NCBI RefSeq assembly: GCF_009688965.1
Contig: NZ_AP021875.1
Span: forward strand, 1,550,001-1,614,000
From: Desulfosarcina widdelii
Lineage (GTDB): Bacteria; Desulfobacterota; Desulfobacteria; Desulfobacterales; Desulfosarcinaceae
Length of the DNA stretch: 64,000 nucleotides
Direction: 5' to 3'
Positions 16,934 to 25,946 of the stretch are shown piece by piece. How positions within the stretch are numbered: the first letter of the stretch is position 1; every line of letters starts with the position of its first letter. The translations under genes were made by a program, and so were the position numbers. The notes beneath the pieces were generated by a model. The model did not search any database. It saw nothing but the letters and a program-made list of their open reading frames with translations, and was not told the origin of the DNA.

Positions 16934-17515
16934 TTATAACCCCAACAACCCCTCCCGTATCTTTTTATCCGCTTTCTCGCCAACGTTATAGCGATAATAC
17001 ATTTGTGCGAAGGTATTACCCGGAATGGTACCTTTGACCTGCCCCTGATAGGTCAGCGTGATGCCCTTGCCAGGAACGTAAAGCGATTCGGAAGTCAGTC
17101 CCGGCTCCATATCCTTGTCCAGCCAGGAGGCGTATTTATCGATGTCGGCGCGGTTGGCATCCACCAGATCTTTGGGATTGCCGGCTTCCATCAGTTCGAC
17201 GAATCCTTCGCTGATCTTTTTGGCTGTGGCCTTGCTGGTCAGGTAGTGGGTGAGCATGTATTTGACCTGTTCGGATTCGATAACCTCTTTGGGGTCCTTG
17301 GTGGGATTTTCCAAGTAGAGGCCTACAGCGTAGACTTTCACAAAACCAAATTTTTTGAGATAAGACACACCGTTGAGTTTGAGGGTTTTGCCCTCGATGG
17401 TCTTCTCGGTGGGGAATTTGACGCCCAGAATCTCCACCTCCCCGGCAAAACCGGCACCGGCCAGAACAAAAACGAAAAACAGTGCTACGGTACATGCAAC
17501 CACTCTTCTGCTCAT
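16934..17515 (-). CDS. Exported chalcone-isomerase-like domain protein
   Basis: A 193-residue protein with a cleavable signal (VVACTVALFFVFVLAGAGFA) followed by a chalcone-isomerase-like fold: VEILGVKFPTEKTIEGKTLKLNG, FVKVYAVGLYLENPT, and a C-terminal GTIPGNTFAQMYYRYNVGEK. Bacterial members are periplasmic and are not known to make flavonoids; they may bind fatty acids or other lipids. The start at 17515 follows AAAGGAGAGG; the longer frame upstream lacks support. It is a single gene with no operon partner. Confidence 0.82.
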   Translation of the reverse strand: MSRRVVACTVALFFVFVLAGAGFAGEVEILGVKFPTEKTIEGKTLKLNGVSYLKKFGFVKVYAVGLYLENPTKDPKEVIESEQVKYMLTHYLTSKATAKKISEGFVELMEAGNPKDLVDANRADIDKYASWLDKDMEPGLTSESLYVPGKGITLTYQGQVKGTIPGNTFAQMYYRYNVGEKADKKIREGLLGL

Positions 17516-17777
17516 AATCCTCTCCTTTGATTGGTATCGAAATGGTTTCAGCATCAAACGGTATCTTGGGCCAAACCGGATCAGGGTTTTGTTGCCATTG
17601 CCAACATTGTCTTTGAATTTACCCGATTCGTTTAAAAATGCAACGCCATATTTTAAGTCAGGAAAATAGAATCAGGACGAAAAGCCGCTCCAACGAGGCC
17701 GGGTCTCAGATCTCAAATCCCACGTCTCATATCCCATACCACTTCTCCTCCCTCGTCCACCTTCCTTCATCCCTCAC
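17516..17777. other. Spacer without gene
   Basis: A pyrimidine-rich stretch with repeated CTCA/TCCCA words (17700-17770). It presumably carries the promoter of the chalcone-isomerase-like gene and the 3' end of the pyrD transcript. No hairpin with a T-run was seen. Confidence 0.4.
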
Positions 17778-18698
17778 TCACATCGTCTCCAACGTTCCAA
17801 TCAACGCCTTCACATCCCCGATCCCCTGCTCCTCCAGCCAGGCCGCCATGCCGTCGATGATCTCCATGGTTCCGCCGGGATTGACGAAATTGGCCGTTCC
17901 CACCTGAACGGCAGTGGCGCCGACCAGCATGAATTCCAAGGCGTCTTTCGCAGTCATGATGCCGCCGACACCGACAACGGGAATCCCGACGGCCTGAGCC
18001 GTCTGCCAGACCATGCGCAGGGCCACGGGCTTGATGGCCGGTCCCGACAGGCCGCCGGTAATGTTGGCCAGTTTAGGGCGACGGGTGGCCAGGTCCACGG
18101 CCATGCCGGTGATGGTGTTGATCACCGAAAGGGAGTCCGCTCCGGCATCTTCGGCGGCCCGGGCGATCTTCACGATGTCGGTAACGTTGGGAGAAAGCTT
18201 CACCATGAGATGTTTGCGCGTTTTCTCCCGGACGGCGGCAACAACCTCGCGAGTGATTTCAGGGTCCGATCCGAACGCCACACCCCCCTCTTTCACATTG
18301 GGGCACGAGATGTTCACTTCCACCCCTTTGACGGTATCCAGCGGTTCCAGGCGCTCGGCCAGCAGGGCATACTCGTCCACGGTCTTGCCGTATATATTGG
18401 CCAGGGTGGGTACGGAAAGGGAACGCAGAAACGGCAGTTTGTCATGGATGAAGGCCTCGACGCCCACATTCTCCAAACCGATGGCGTTGAGCATGCCGCA
18501 GGCGGTCTCCACAATGCGCGGCGGCGGGTTGCCTTTGGAGGGTTCCAGTGAAAGTCCCTTGACGATGACCGCACCCAGGCGGTTCAAATCCAGGTAGGCT
18601 TCGAACTCCCGGGCATAGCCGAAGGTGCCCGAAGCGGTCATCACCGGATTTTTAAGCTTCAGGCCGCCGAGGTCGACGGTCAGGTTGGGTTCAGTCAT
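17778..18698 (-). CDS. pyrD: Dihydroorotate dehydrogenase, class 1 (catalytic subunit)
   Basis: FMN enzyme that oxidises dihydroorotate to orotate in pyrimidine synthesis. The 306 residues include KNPVMTASGTFGYAREF, AVIVKGLSLEPSKGNPPPR, VEVNISCPNVKEGG and SVINTITGMAVDLATRRP; this arrangement fits the 1B (PyrDB) type that works with PyrK. No pyrK is adjacent. The start at 18698 forms an ATGA overlap with the stop of the upstream hydrolase gene, and GAGGAA lies upstream, so the two are probably translationally coupled. Confidence 0.94.
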   Translation of the reverse strand: MTEPNLTVDLGGLKLKNPVMTASGTFGYAREFEAYLDLNRLGAVIVKGLSLEPSKGNPPPRIVETACGMLNAIGLENVGVEAFIHDKLPFLRSLSVPTLANIYGKTVDEYALLAERLEPLDTVKGVEVNISCPNVKEGGVAFGSDPEITREVVAAVREKTRKHLMVKLSPNVTDIVKIARAAEDAGADSLSVINTITGMAVDLATRRPKLANITGGLSGPAIKPVALRMVWQTAQAVGIPVVGVGGIMTAKDALEFMLVGATAVQVGTANFVNPGGTMEIIDGMAAWLEEQGIGDVKALIGTLETM

Positions 18699-19603
18699 GG
18701 CCGTTCCTCTTTCCATTTTCTGCGAATCGTCTGGATACGGGCCTCAAGATTGAGCACGTAAGCCGGTTCGGGTTGCCGGATGCCGGGTTTGCCATCCCAC
18801 TCGAAGGCCTTGACCCGCTTCATCACCGCCTGGACATCCCCTTTCTCCTCATCCAGAAAGTCTTCCGCCATGCGGCGAAACCGGCGGCTTTGAACCAGGG
18901 ATTGGTCCATATGCAACCGGGCATCGATGCCGGTGCAGGCGTAAATATGGCCCAGGCAGAGGGTCTCGACATCCAGCGTATTCAACCGCTCCATGGACCG
19001 GTAGTGCACATCGTAATCCACCAGACAGTCGGTTACGATATAGCCGGTCTCGTCCGGCGTGCCCAACGCTTCGGAAGCGATCAGCAGTTTTTCGCCTGGA
19101 AGGTAGTAGGAGAGAAAATCCCGGGTGTGCCCCGGCGTTTTCATTACCTGGACGATCCTGCCCGGGGAAATTTCAAACCGGTCCCCTTCCCCGGCAATCT
19201 CGTCCACGCCAAAAGACGCAAACGGTGCGTCTCCCTGTGGAACGCCGAATTCGGCGGCCATACCGGCCGCAAAGTTGTTGAGATCGGAAATCATAGAAAT
19301 GGCGTTGGGTCGCTGGAAAACATCCGCCGCCTTTGCGGAGCAGACTACCTTCATTTCCGGAAATTGCTCTTTTAGATGGGCCACCGCGCCGCAATGGTCG
19401 AAATGGGAGTGGGTTAAAAAACACCAGGCCGGATGGCGGCCTTGCAGGATTTGCCGAATCTGCCGAACATAGTCCGGGGCCAGGAAAGCCAGTCCGGCAT
19501 CGAAAAGCGCCGGCCTTTCGCCGTCCACCAGATAAATCGGCACGGCACGATGGCCCAGCATGTTCACGCCTTTGGCGATCTCTCCGATCTGATTGACAAC
19601 CAT
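18695..19603 (-). CDS. Metallo-beta-lactamase-fold hydrolase
   Basis: A 302-residue MBL-fold protein. Metal ligands are visible as FLTHSHFDHCGAV, TPGHTRDFLSYYLPGE and CLGHIYACTG. The family includes glyoxalase-II-type thioesterases, lactonases and others; the substrate cannot be read from sequence. Its stop overlaps the pyrD start by four bases, so the two form an operon. Confidence 0.85.
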   Translation of the reverse strand: MVVNQIGEIAKGVNMLGHRAVPIYLVDGERPALFDAGLAFLAPDYVRQIRQILQGRHPAWCFLTHSHFDHCGAVAHLKEQFPEMKVVCSAKAADVFQRPNAISMISDLNNFAAGMAAEFGVPQGDAPFASFGVDEIAGEGDRFEISPGRIVQVMKTPGHTRDFLSYYLPGEKLLIASEALGTPDETGYIVTDCLVDYDVHYRSMERLNTLDVETLCLGHIYACTGIDARLHMDQSLVQSRRFRRMAEDFLDEEKGDVQAVMKRVKAFEWDGKPGIRQPEPAYVLNLEARIQTIRRKWKEERP

Positions 19604-19971
19604 TTTCCCCTGCGGGTGCTATTGTAAGATAGGGTTGCTCCGAAACAGGAAATGAGAATCCCAAAAAAATCGAAAACGTACTATAGACGAGTCGAAAATT
19701 TTGATCAACCCGAACGTTTGGGGAGAACATTACAGCTTTTGGGCTTCATCGGTAAATAGAACCTCAGCTTTTCCCAACTTACCATTTATGCTAATGATAC
19801 ACTTTACAGGCAGATGCAAAATACAGACAGATTTCCTTTTGTCCGGGGAAAAACGGCCGATATTTATATAATGCCGGAAACGGGAGTCGGCCAAGACAGA
19901 TGCAGGCGATCGACTCGCCCGGTATGTGCATCGCCGCTTTTTCCAACCGTCAACCCAATTCAGGAAGCTGC
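19604..19971. other. Divergent spacer upstream of nfeD
   Basis: A 368-base region between the divergent MBL hydrolase and NfeD genes. The frame from 19900 in front of the NfeD start has no family similarity. Promoters for both directions are expected here, but none was clear by eye. Confidence 0.4.
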
Positions 19972-20424
19972 ATGGACATCCACATTCAGTACTGGTACTG
20001 GCTGGTGTTCGGCATGGTGCTCATCATGGCCGAAATTTTCGTTCCTAGTTTCACCATCTTCTGGTTCGGCCTAGGCGGTCTGCTGGTCGCGGGCCTGATG
20101 CTGATCGTCCCGGACATCAGTTTCTCCTGGCAGTTGTTCGTCTGGGCGATCGCCTCCTGTGCATTCACTTTCCTGTGGTTCAAATTCATTCGACCGCAGA
20201 TGGCCGACCGAACCAAGGCGGGAATCTCCCGCGAAGCCGCCCTTGGCGAGACCGGTCAGGTCATCCGGGAGCCGACCGATGGACGCCGGGGCCTGGTGCG
20301 CTTTGCCACGCCGCTTTTGGGCTCCGACGAGTGGCCGTTTATCTGCGAGTCGTCCGTCTCCCTCGGTGACCGAGTTATTGTCGCCGACATCTCGGGCAAT
20401 ACTCTGATCGTCAAAAAATCATAA
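19972..20424 (+). CDS. NfeD-like membrane protein
   Basis: A 150-residue short-form NfeD protein: two or three hydrophobic helices (WLVFGMVLIMAEIFVPSF, FGLGGLLVAGLMLIV, LFVWAIASCAFTFLWF), then an OB-fold domain (ALGETGQVIREPTDGRRGLV). NfeD proteins pair with SPFH proteins, and here the SPFH gene follows after 15 bases. AGGAAG before ATG 19972 sets the start. Confidence 0.87.
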   Translation: MDIHIQYWYWLVFGMVLIMAEIFVPSFTIFWFGLGGLLVAGLMLIVPDISFSWQLFVWAIASCAFTFLWFKFIRPQMADRTKAGISREAALGETGQVIREPTDGRRGLVRFATPLLGSDEWPFICESSVSLGDRVIVADISGNTLIVKKS

Positions 20425-20439
20425 TTATTGGAGGATAAC

Positions 20440-21291
20440 ATGGAAGGATTGATCGTTGTTGCCGTTTTCGTGGTCCTGGTGATCGTTACCCTTGTTCTGG
20501 GCGTTCGCATCGTCCCCCAGGGCAGCAAGCATGTGGTCCAGCGGCTCGGCAAATATCACAAGACTCTCGGTCCGGGCCTCAACATCATCATCCCCTATAT
20601 CGATTCGGTGGCCTACAAGGTGACCACCAAGGACATCGTTCTGGACATCCCTTCCCAGGAAGTCATCACCCGTGACAATGCCGTAATTATCGCCAATGCC
20701 GTGGCTTACATCAACATCGTGTCACCGGAAAAGGCCGTTTACGGCGTAGAGAACTACCAAATTGCCATTCAGAATCTGGTGCAGACATCGCTGCGTTCCA
20801 TCATCGGAGAGATGGACCTGGACGACGCGCTCTCTTCCCGCGACCAGATCAAGGCCAAGCTTAAGAGCGCCATATCCGACGACATCTCTGACTGGGGCAT
20901 CACCATGAAAACCGTCGAAATCCAGGACATCAACCCCTCTCCGACCATGCAGGCCGCGATGGAAGAACAGGCCGCGGCCGAACGCCAGAGACGAGCCACG
21001 GTGACCCGGGCCGACGGGGAAAAAGCCGCCGCGGTTCTCGAGGCCGACGGACGGTTGGAAGCCTCCAAACGCGATGCCAAGGCCAAGGTGGTGCTGGCCG
21101 AGGCCAGCCAGATGGCCATCCAGAAGGTTTCTGAAGCCATCGGCGACAACGAGATCCCCGTGATGTACCTGATCGGCGAAAAATATGTGGATGCCATCAA
21201 GCGGCTGTCCACCTCGGACAACGCCAAGGTGGTCCTCCTGCCGGCCGAAATTCCCACCGCCATCCGGGGTATTCTGAGCGGGGCCAAATAA
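20440..21291 (+). CDS. SPFH-domain (stomatin/QmcA-like) protein
   Basis: A 283-residue membrane scaffold protein. One N-terminal helix (IVVAVFVVLVIVTLVLGV) is followed by the SPFH/band-7 domain (VPQGSKHVVQRLGKYHKTLG, RDNAVIIANAVAYINI) and an Ala/Glu-rich coiled coil (MEEQAAAERQRRATVTRA). It probably oligomerises into membrane microdomains with NfeD. The start at ATG 20440 follows GGAGGA. Its stop codon overlaps the next start (TAATG). Confidence 0.92.
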   Translation: MEGLIVVAVFVVLVIVTLVLGVRIVPQGSKHVVQRLGKYHKTLGPGLNIIIPYIDSVAYKVTTKDIVLDIPSQEVITRDNAVIIANAVAYINIVSPEKAVYGVENYQIAIQNLVQTSLRSIIGEMDLDDALSSRDQIKAKLKSAISDDISDWGITMKTVEIQDINPSPTMQAAMEEQAAAERQRRATVTRADGEKAAAVLEADGRLEASKRDAKAKVVLAEASQMAIQKVSEAIGDNEIPVMYLIGEKYVDAIKRLSTSDNAKVVLLPAEIPTAIRGILSGAK

Positions 21292-22172
21292 TGAAAAAGG
21301 TTCTTGGCATCGTCGGTTCGGCGCGGCGCCTGGGCAATTGCGAAATCATGGTCAAAGAGGTCTTTCGGGGCCTGGACCAGCCCTGCGAATTGCGTCTTTT
21401 GCGATTGACCGATTTTCGGATCGAACCGTGCCGGGGCTGCTATGCCTGCCTGTTCAAGGACGGTACCTGCTCCATTGGCGACGATTGTTCCGTTGTCGTG
21501 GATGCCATCGCTGCTGCGGATGCACTCATTCTGGCAGCCCCCGCGTATTTTCTGGGCGCCCACAGTTCGCTGAAGCGTTTTCTGGACCGCGGACTGGCCT
21601 TTTATAGCGCCCTGGACCGCCTCTGGGGCAAACCGGCCGTGGGCGTCGCCATCGCCGGCGTCCCCGGACTGGAGGGCAGTACGCTTTTAGGCGTCGAAAA
21701 CTTTTTAAAAATGGTCCTGGCCGACGTCCGGCAAACCCGGGTGGTATATGGTGCCATGCCCGGCGAAATTTTCCTGAATGAAGACAACCGTGCGGCCGCC
21801 CGATCCCTGGCGGGCAGCCTGTTTGGCACCAGGGTCCCCAAGACGGCGCCCTGCTGTCCGCTGTGCGGGGGCGACACCTTCCGCTTCCTGGGTCCGGGCA
21901 GGGTTCGCTGCATGTTGTGCAGCAACGCCGGCACCATCCGCATGGAAAACGGCACCGCTGTAGTGGAAATCGAAAAATCCGACCACCAACTCTTTTTGAC
22001 CCGCCAGGACGTCCTGGACCACAAAGCCTGGCTCGTCGGCATGAAAGAGCGCTTCATGTCTCTTCGCAAGACCCTGAAACCCATTACCGTCGACTACCGG
22101 AAGGAAGGCTCCTGGGTCAAGCCCCATCAAACGACAACATCCCACGGACAAAATGAGGATGACGCGCCATGA
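21291..22172 (+). CDS. Iron-sulfur flavoprotein-like NAD(P)H/FMN oxidoreductase with zinc-ribbon insert
   Basis: A 293-residue flavodoxin-fold protein. The N-terminus GIVGSARRLGNCE is an FMN-phosphate loop. Cys 47, 50, 53 and 60 form the compact C-x2-C-x2-C-x6-C motif that holds an Fe-S cluster in Isf-type flavoproteins. The C-terminal part adds a second metal site, CPLCGG (189-192) with CMLC (207-210), like a zinc ribbon or rubredoxin-like knuckle. It overlaps the genes on both sides by 1 and 4 bases, so it belongs to the SPFH-flavoprotein-GGDEF unit. It may be a redox partner or sensor; substrate unknown. Confidence 0.8.
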   Translation: MKKVLGIVGSARRLGNCEIMVKEVFRGLDQPCELRLLRLTDFRIEPCRGCYACLFKDGTCSIGDDCSVVVDAIAAADALILAAPAYFLGAHSSLKRFLDRGLAFYSALDRLWGKPAVGVAIAGVPGLEGSTLLGVENFLKMVLADVRQTRVVYGAMPGEIFLNEDNRAAARSLAGSLFGTRVPKTAPCCPLCGGDTFRFLGPGRVRCMLCSNAGTIRMENGTAVVEIEKSDHQLFLTRQDVLDHKAWLVGMKERFMSLRKTLKPITVDYRKEGSWVKPHQTTTSHGQNEDDAP

Positions 22173-23257
22173 AACTGTTTGGCAAATCCAATCCCGACGA
22201 CACCGATCCGGCTCAAACCGCGAAAGAAACAGGTGAAGCCAATCAACGCGCCGAGATGCTGCTGGCATGTGTCAACGCCCTGTTTGTTTTCCTGCGCGAG
22301 TACACGCTTGATATCACGGAAATCGACTCGGAGCGATTCAAAACCCAGCTTGCAGCCCTGCAGGAAAAATTCCGGGTCGAAGAAAAGACGAAAACCATCG
22401 CCGCACAGTTCGACCACCACAAGTCCGGCATCCTGGACCATATCCAGCGGCAAAAAACCTACATCGGCGAGCGCGAATCCGAATTCCGGGAAATCATCGA
22501 TCTGATGACAGCGGCAATGACCGGCATGGACAACGAAAACCGTGATTTTTACAGCAGTATCCGGAGCCAGGGAGAACGATTCGAGGAGATCACGCTTCTC
22601 GACGACATCAAGCGCATAAAAAACGAGCTGGTTAGGGAAGTGGAGAACATGCGGGCCATGGTCCGCAAGAAAGAGGGGCAGGACCAGAAAACCCTCGATG
22701 CGCTGTCCAGCCAGGTGGACAACCTGAAAAAAGAGCTGGACGCGGCCAGACATTCGGCCAATACCGACGGCCTCACCGGCGTGAACAACCGGAAGGCCCT
22801 GGACGAGTACCTGCGAAGCCTGGTGGAACGCAACAGCATATCCCGCCAGCCCTTTTCCCTGCTGATGATGGACCTGGACGATTTCAAACAGCTCAACGAC
22901 ACTTACGGTCATACCGTGGGAGATCGGATGCTGTTGGCTTTTGCCGAAAAATGCCGCTCCTCGGTGAGAAGCGGTGATTTTCTGGCCCGCTATGGCGGGG
23001 AGGAGTTCACCCTCATCCTGCCCGGTGCATCCTTGCGAAACGCCAAGAAAAAAGCCAAACATCTCTGCAAGACCATCGCCGGCGCCCGCTATGCTGCCGA
23101 CGACTCTCCGAAAGCCGATATTGTCTCCATCACCGTCAGCATCGGCGTTTGCGCCTATCGCAAGGACGACACGGTAAAAACACTTGTGGAGCGGGCCGAC
23201 CGGTGCCTGTATAAAGCCAAAGAGGCCGGCAAAAACCGGGTGGTGGCAGAAAACTGA
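22169..23257 (+). CDS. Diguanylate cyclase (GGDEF) with coiled-coil N-terminus
   Basis: A 362-residue cytoplasmic protein making cyclic di-GMP. Residues 20-195 are helical and coiled-coil-like, with no transmembrane segment; 197-362 are the GGDEF domain with an intact GGEEF at 276-280. An allosteric I-site RSGD at 267-270 lies five residues earlier, so both activity and product inhibition are expected. DLDDFKQLNDTYGH gives the metal-binding region. The ATGA overlap with the flavoprotein gene implies coupled translation and perhaps redox input. Confidence 0.92.
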   Translation: MKLFGKSNPDDTDPAQTAKETGEANQRAEMLLACVNALFVFLREYTLDITEIDSERFKTQLAALQEKFRVEEKTKTIAAQFDHHKSGILDHIQRQKTYIGERESEFREIIDLMTAAMTGMDNENRDFYSSIRSQGERFEEITLLDDIKRIKNELVREVENMRAMVRKKEGQDQKTLDALSSQVDNLKKELDAARHSANTDGLTGVNNRKALDEYLRSLVERNSISRQPFSLLMMDLDDFKQLNDTYGHTVGDRMLLAFAEKCRSSVRSGDFLARYGGEEFTLILPGASLRNAKKKAKHLCKTIAGARYAADDSPKADIVSITVSIGVCAYRKDDTVKTLVERADRCLYKAKEAGKNRVVAEN

Positions 23258-23391
23258 TTCTATCCCCCATTGCTGCTGTGCGGCATGAACCGCAACCCAT
23301 CTTTCCGGCCGTACCGGTTTACATACCAGAATTATCGCTTATCTTATCGCCAGTTTAATTTGGTTGAACCGAAAAAGGAGGCTATCGCTAC

Positions 23392-23883
23392 ATGCTCGCG
23401 ACTGATCGATATATCGACCACCTTTTGGAACTGCTCAACGATATTGGAAACCCTGCAGATCTTTTGACGCTGCCCGAGAACGATCTTAATACTTTTTTTA
23501 AAATGATCACCGTCGACAGGGTTCGCATCGGACCAACCGACTGGCAGGGATATCCTGCCACGAGCCTGTTGTGGAATCTGCCCAACCTGAAAAAGGCCGG
23601 GAAAACGGCATTGGCCGGACATGTCCTTGAACGTTGGCAGAAATTCTCTGCGTCTGCAGTTCCACGGGAACCCGCACTGCAAACAGCCGTGGAAATTCCC
23701 CGCGAATCCCAGCATGCCGAAATTCCGGTGGCTGAAGAATCCGGAGAAAAAGATACAGTCGAAGTTCTACCTCCTGCATCTTCGGAATCCCTGCACGTTC
23801 TCACAGGCACAGCCACCATTCGTCGAGACTGGTTCGACCGCCTTACGGACTGGGTTGCAGCCCTTGTTACCTTATGGAAATAA
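23392..23883 (+). CDS. Hypothetical protein, 163 residues
   Basis: Starts after a strong AAGGAGG. The first ~85 residues (DRYIDHLLELLNDIG... HVLERWQKF) look like a compact helical domain. Residues 90-140 are acidic and Pro/Ser-rich, a likely linker, and the end (WFDRLTDWVAALVTLWK) is an amphipathic or hydrophobic helix. I do not recognise it. It is followed after 15 bases by the FKBP-like gene. Confidence 0.65.
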   Translation: MLATDRYIDHLLELLNDIGNPADLLTLPENDLNTFFKMITVDRVRIGPTDWQGYPATSLLWNLPNLKKAGKTALAGHVLERWQKFSASAVPREPALQTAVEIPRESQHAEIPVAEESGEKDTVEVLPPASSESLHVLTGTATIRRDWFDRLTDWVAALVTLWK

Positions 23884-23898
23884 CCATCGGAGGACCCC

Positions 23899-24282
23899 AT
23901 GACCCGAACCAAACCCACCATAGAAAACCTCACGAAGGTATCCCTGAACATAACGGCTGAAGGGAAAACAACGCCAAACGATCAAGCGGCTGTTTTCGAA
24001 TTCATTTACGGTGTCGGCGCCGATGGCATCACGCCGTTCGAAAAAGTCCTTTTCGGCAAATCCGTCGGCGATCACGTCCGGATGGACATCGGACCGGCCG
24101 GGTATCGTGAGACCGTCGGTCACCTCGAACTGCCCCTTTTTGAACAAATTGGCATTGCAACGGCAACCTGTTTGATGGCGACCGTTACAGGCATTACCAA
24201 GCCCGAGGATCGAGAAGTGGTGAAAGCCATGGCGTCCGGCGGCAGTTGCAGCGATTGCGGATGCGGATGCGGCGGGCACTGA
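23899..24282 (+). CDS. FKBP/SlyD-like protein with Cys/His tail
   Basis: A 127-residue protein. EFIYGVGADGITPFEKVLFG followed by KSVGD resembles the FKBP-type prolyl isomerase pattern of SlyD (GxGxxIxxxExxLxGKxxGD), without a clear inserted flap. The last 14 residues contain CSDCGCGCGGH, a soft-metal-binding tail comparable to that of SlyD. It may act in nickel or other metal delivery, or as a chaperone. GGAGG lies before the ATG. Assignment is moderate, because the FKBP core is short. Confidence 0.55.
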   Translation: MTRTKPTIENLTKVSLNITAEGKTTPNDQAAVFEFIYGVGADGITPFEKVLFGKSVGDHVRMDIGPAGYRETVGHLELPLFEQIGIATATCLMATVTGITKPEDREVVKAMASGGSCSDCGCGCGGH

Positions 24283-24442
24283 TTCAGAGGACGCTCCCAT
24301 ACACGCGCTACCGATATGCAAGCTGTGCCGTCCGGTATCGTTATAAGCTTGATTTGTTTACAGGAAACCCTTATACCTACACTAATTTCACAGTTGATCG
24401 ACAGGCATGAACCCAAGCGGCATCCGCCGGCCGGAGACATCC

Positions 24443-25912
24443 ATGTACCGTGACAATTATATTACCGCACTGCGCACCGAACTGCTGGAAATGGTTTCCG
24501 AACAACTCACTCCGGTGGCCATGCGTTACGGTTACAGCGAGGTGCCGCTGGAGACCAACATCAAGTGGCGGCCCCAGGTTCTGGTTCTGGGCAACTATTC
24601 CTCCGGCAAATCCACGCTGATTAACGAGTTTCTGGGAGCAAAAGTCCAGGGTACCGGGCAGGCGCCCACCGACGACTCTTTTACCGTTATCACCTACGAT
24701 GAAAGCGAAACCGACGGCGGGGCGATCCGGGTTACCGATCAACGGGACGGCAAGTTCCTGCTCAACGATCCCGAATATCCCTTTGAAACGTTAAAAAAAC
24801 ACGGCCAACGGTTCACCTCCCACTTTAAACTGAAAAAGGTCAACTCCCCTTTCCTGAAAAACCTGGCTATCATCGACACGCCGGGCATGCTGGACAGCAT
24901 CAGCGAAAGGGATCGGGGGTACAATTACCAGGACGTCATCGGAGATCTGGCCCAGATCGCCGATCTGGTACTGGTGCTGTTCGATCCCCACAAGGCCGGC
25001 ACCGTCCGCGAGGCCCACACCAGCCTGAGGGATACGCTTCCGTCCAAGACATTCGAAGACCGCGTGCTGTACGTACTGAACCGCATCGACGAGTGTTCGT
25101 CCATGACCGATCTGCTGCGGGTCTACGGGACCCTGTGCTGGAATCTTTCCCAGATTACCGGTCGCAAGGACATCCCCATGATCCGTCTGACCTATTCCGC
25201 CAACGCGGCCGAGAAAAGCGGCCGCACGGAGGACCCCCAGGCCGCCTATCTTCACTATCTGGAAAACCAGCGCGAGGAATTGAAAAAAGCCGTACTCCAG
25301 GCGCCCTGCCACCGGCTGGACAATCTGGCCTCCTTCGTGGAGACCCATGGGGAGCGGTTATGCCACCTGCTGGAAGGAATGATCAGTTACCGCCGCAAGG
25401 CACGGATGTTCCGGCTCAAATTCTTTTTCACCGGGCTGCTGGCATCCCTCGTGGGAGGCGCGGCAGGCTGGATGGGATTGATGATGCTGCCGCCCATCGG
25501 CGGTCTGGATCCGACCCTGCAGATCGCCGGTGCCGGATTGCTGAGCACCATCATTCTCGTTTTCTGGCTGACCCTGGTGCAAAAATTCCTCTATTCCCGC
25601 TTTCTTAAAAAATGGCTGCGGCAATTGGACAAATTGACGCCTCTTTCGAACCAGACGCGCCGGGACAGTTGGGCAGCGATCCGCGACCTGCTCTACGTCA
25701 ATCTGAAGGAAAGCAATGGTTCCTATTCCCTCTCCCAAGTGCTGGGGGAACATGCCACCGTCAAGCAGATCCACGACAGGGGCTCCAAGGAAATCCGCGA
25801 GGCTTTAAAGGAACTGGCCGGGCTGGCTCCGGAAGACGATGCCTGGTTCGGGGAGGGCCCCGGTCCCGTGCCTTACTGGGCCAATACGGACGGAAAAACC
25901 GATGAGAAGTAA
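24443..25912 (+). CDS. Membrane-anchored dynamin/EHD-like GTPase
   Basis: A 489-residue GTPase when started at ATG 24443 (GGAGA five bases before); an ATG at 24407 would add 12 residues. G1 is GNYSSGKST at 50-58, with G3 DTPGML and G4 NRID all intact. The pattern (PQVLVLGNYSSGKSTLINEFLG) recalls EHD-type dynamins. Two hydrophobic segments, FFFTGLLASLVGGAAGWMGL and GAGLLSTIILVFWLTLV, form a likely hairpin anchor. It is distinct from the soluble 747-residue dynamin-like gene at 2892. Confidence 0.85.
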   Translation: MYRDNYITALRTELLEMVSEQLTPVAMRYGYSEVPLETNIKWRPQVLVLGNYSSGKSTLINEFLGAKVQGTGQAPTDDSFTVITYDESETDGGAIRVTDQRDGKFLLNDPEYPFETLKKHGQRFTSHFKLKKVNSPFLKNLAIIDTPGMLDSISERDRGYNYQDVIGDLAQIADLVLVLFDPHKAGTVREAHTSLRDTLPSKTFEDRVLYVLNRIDECSSMTDLLRVYGTLCWNLSQITGRKDIPMIRLTYSANAAEKSGRTEDPQAAYLHYLENQREELKKAVLQAPCHRLDNLASFVETHGERLCHLLEGMISYRRKARMFRLKFFFTGLLASLVGGAAGWMGLMMLPPIGGLDPTLQIAGAGLLSTIILVFWLTLVQKFLYSRFLKKWLRQLDKLTPLSNQTRRDSWAAIRDLLYVNLKESNGSYSLSQVLGEHATVKQIHDRGSKEIREALKELAGLAPEDDAWFGEGPGPVPYWANTDGKTDEK

Positions 25913-25946
25913 GGATGTCGTTCCGTCATCTGCATAGGGGCCCGTC

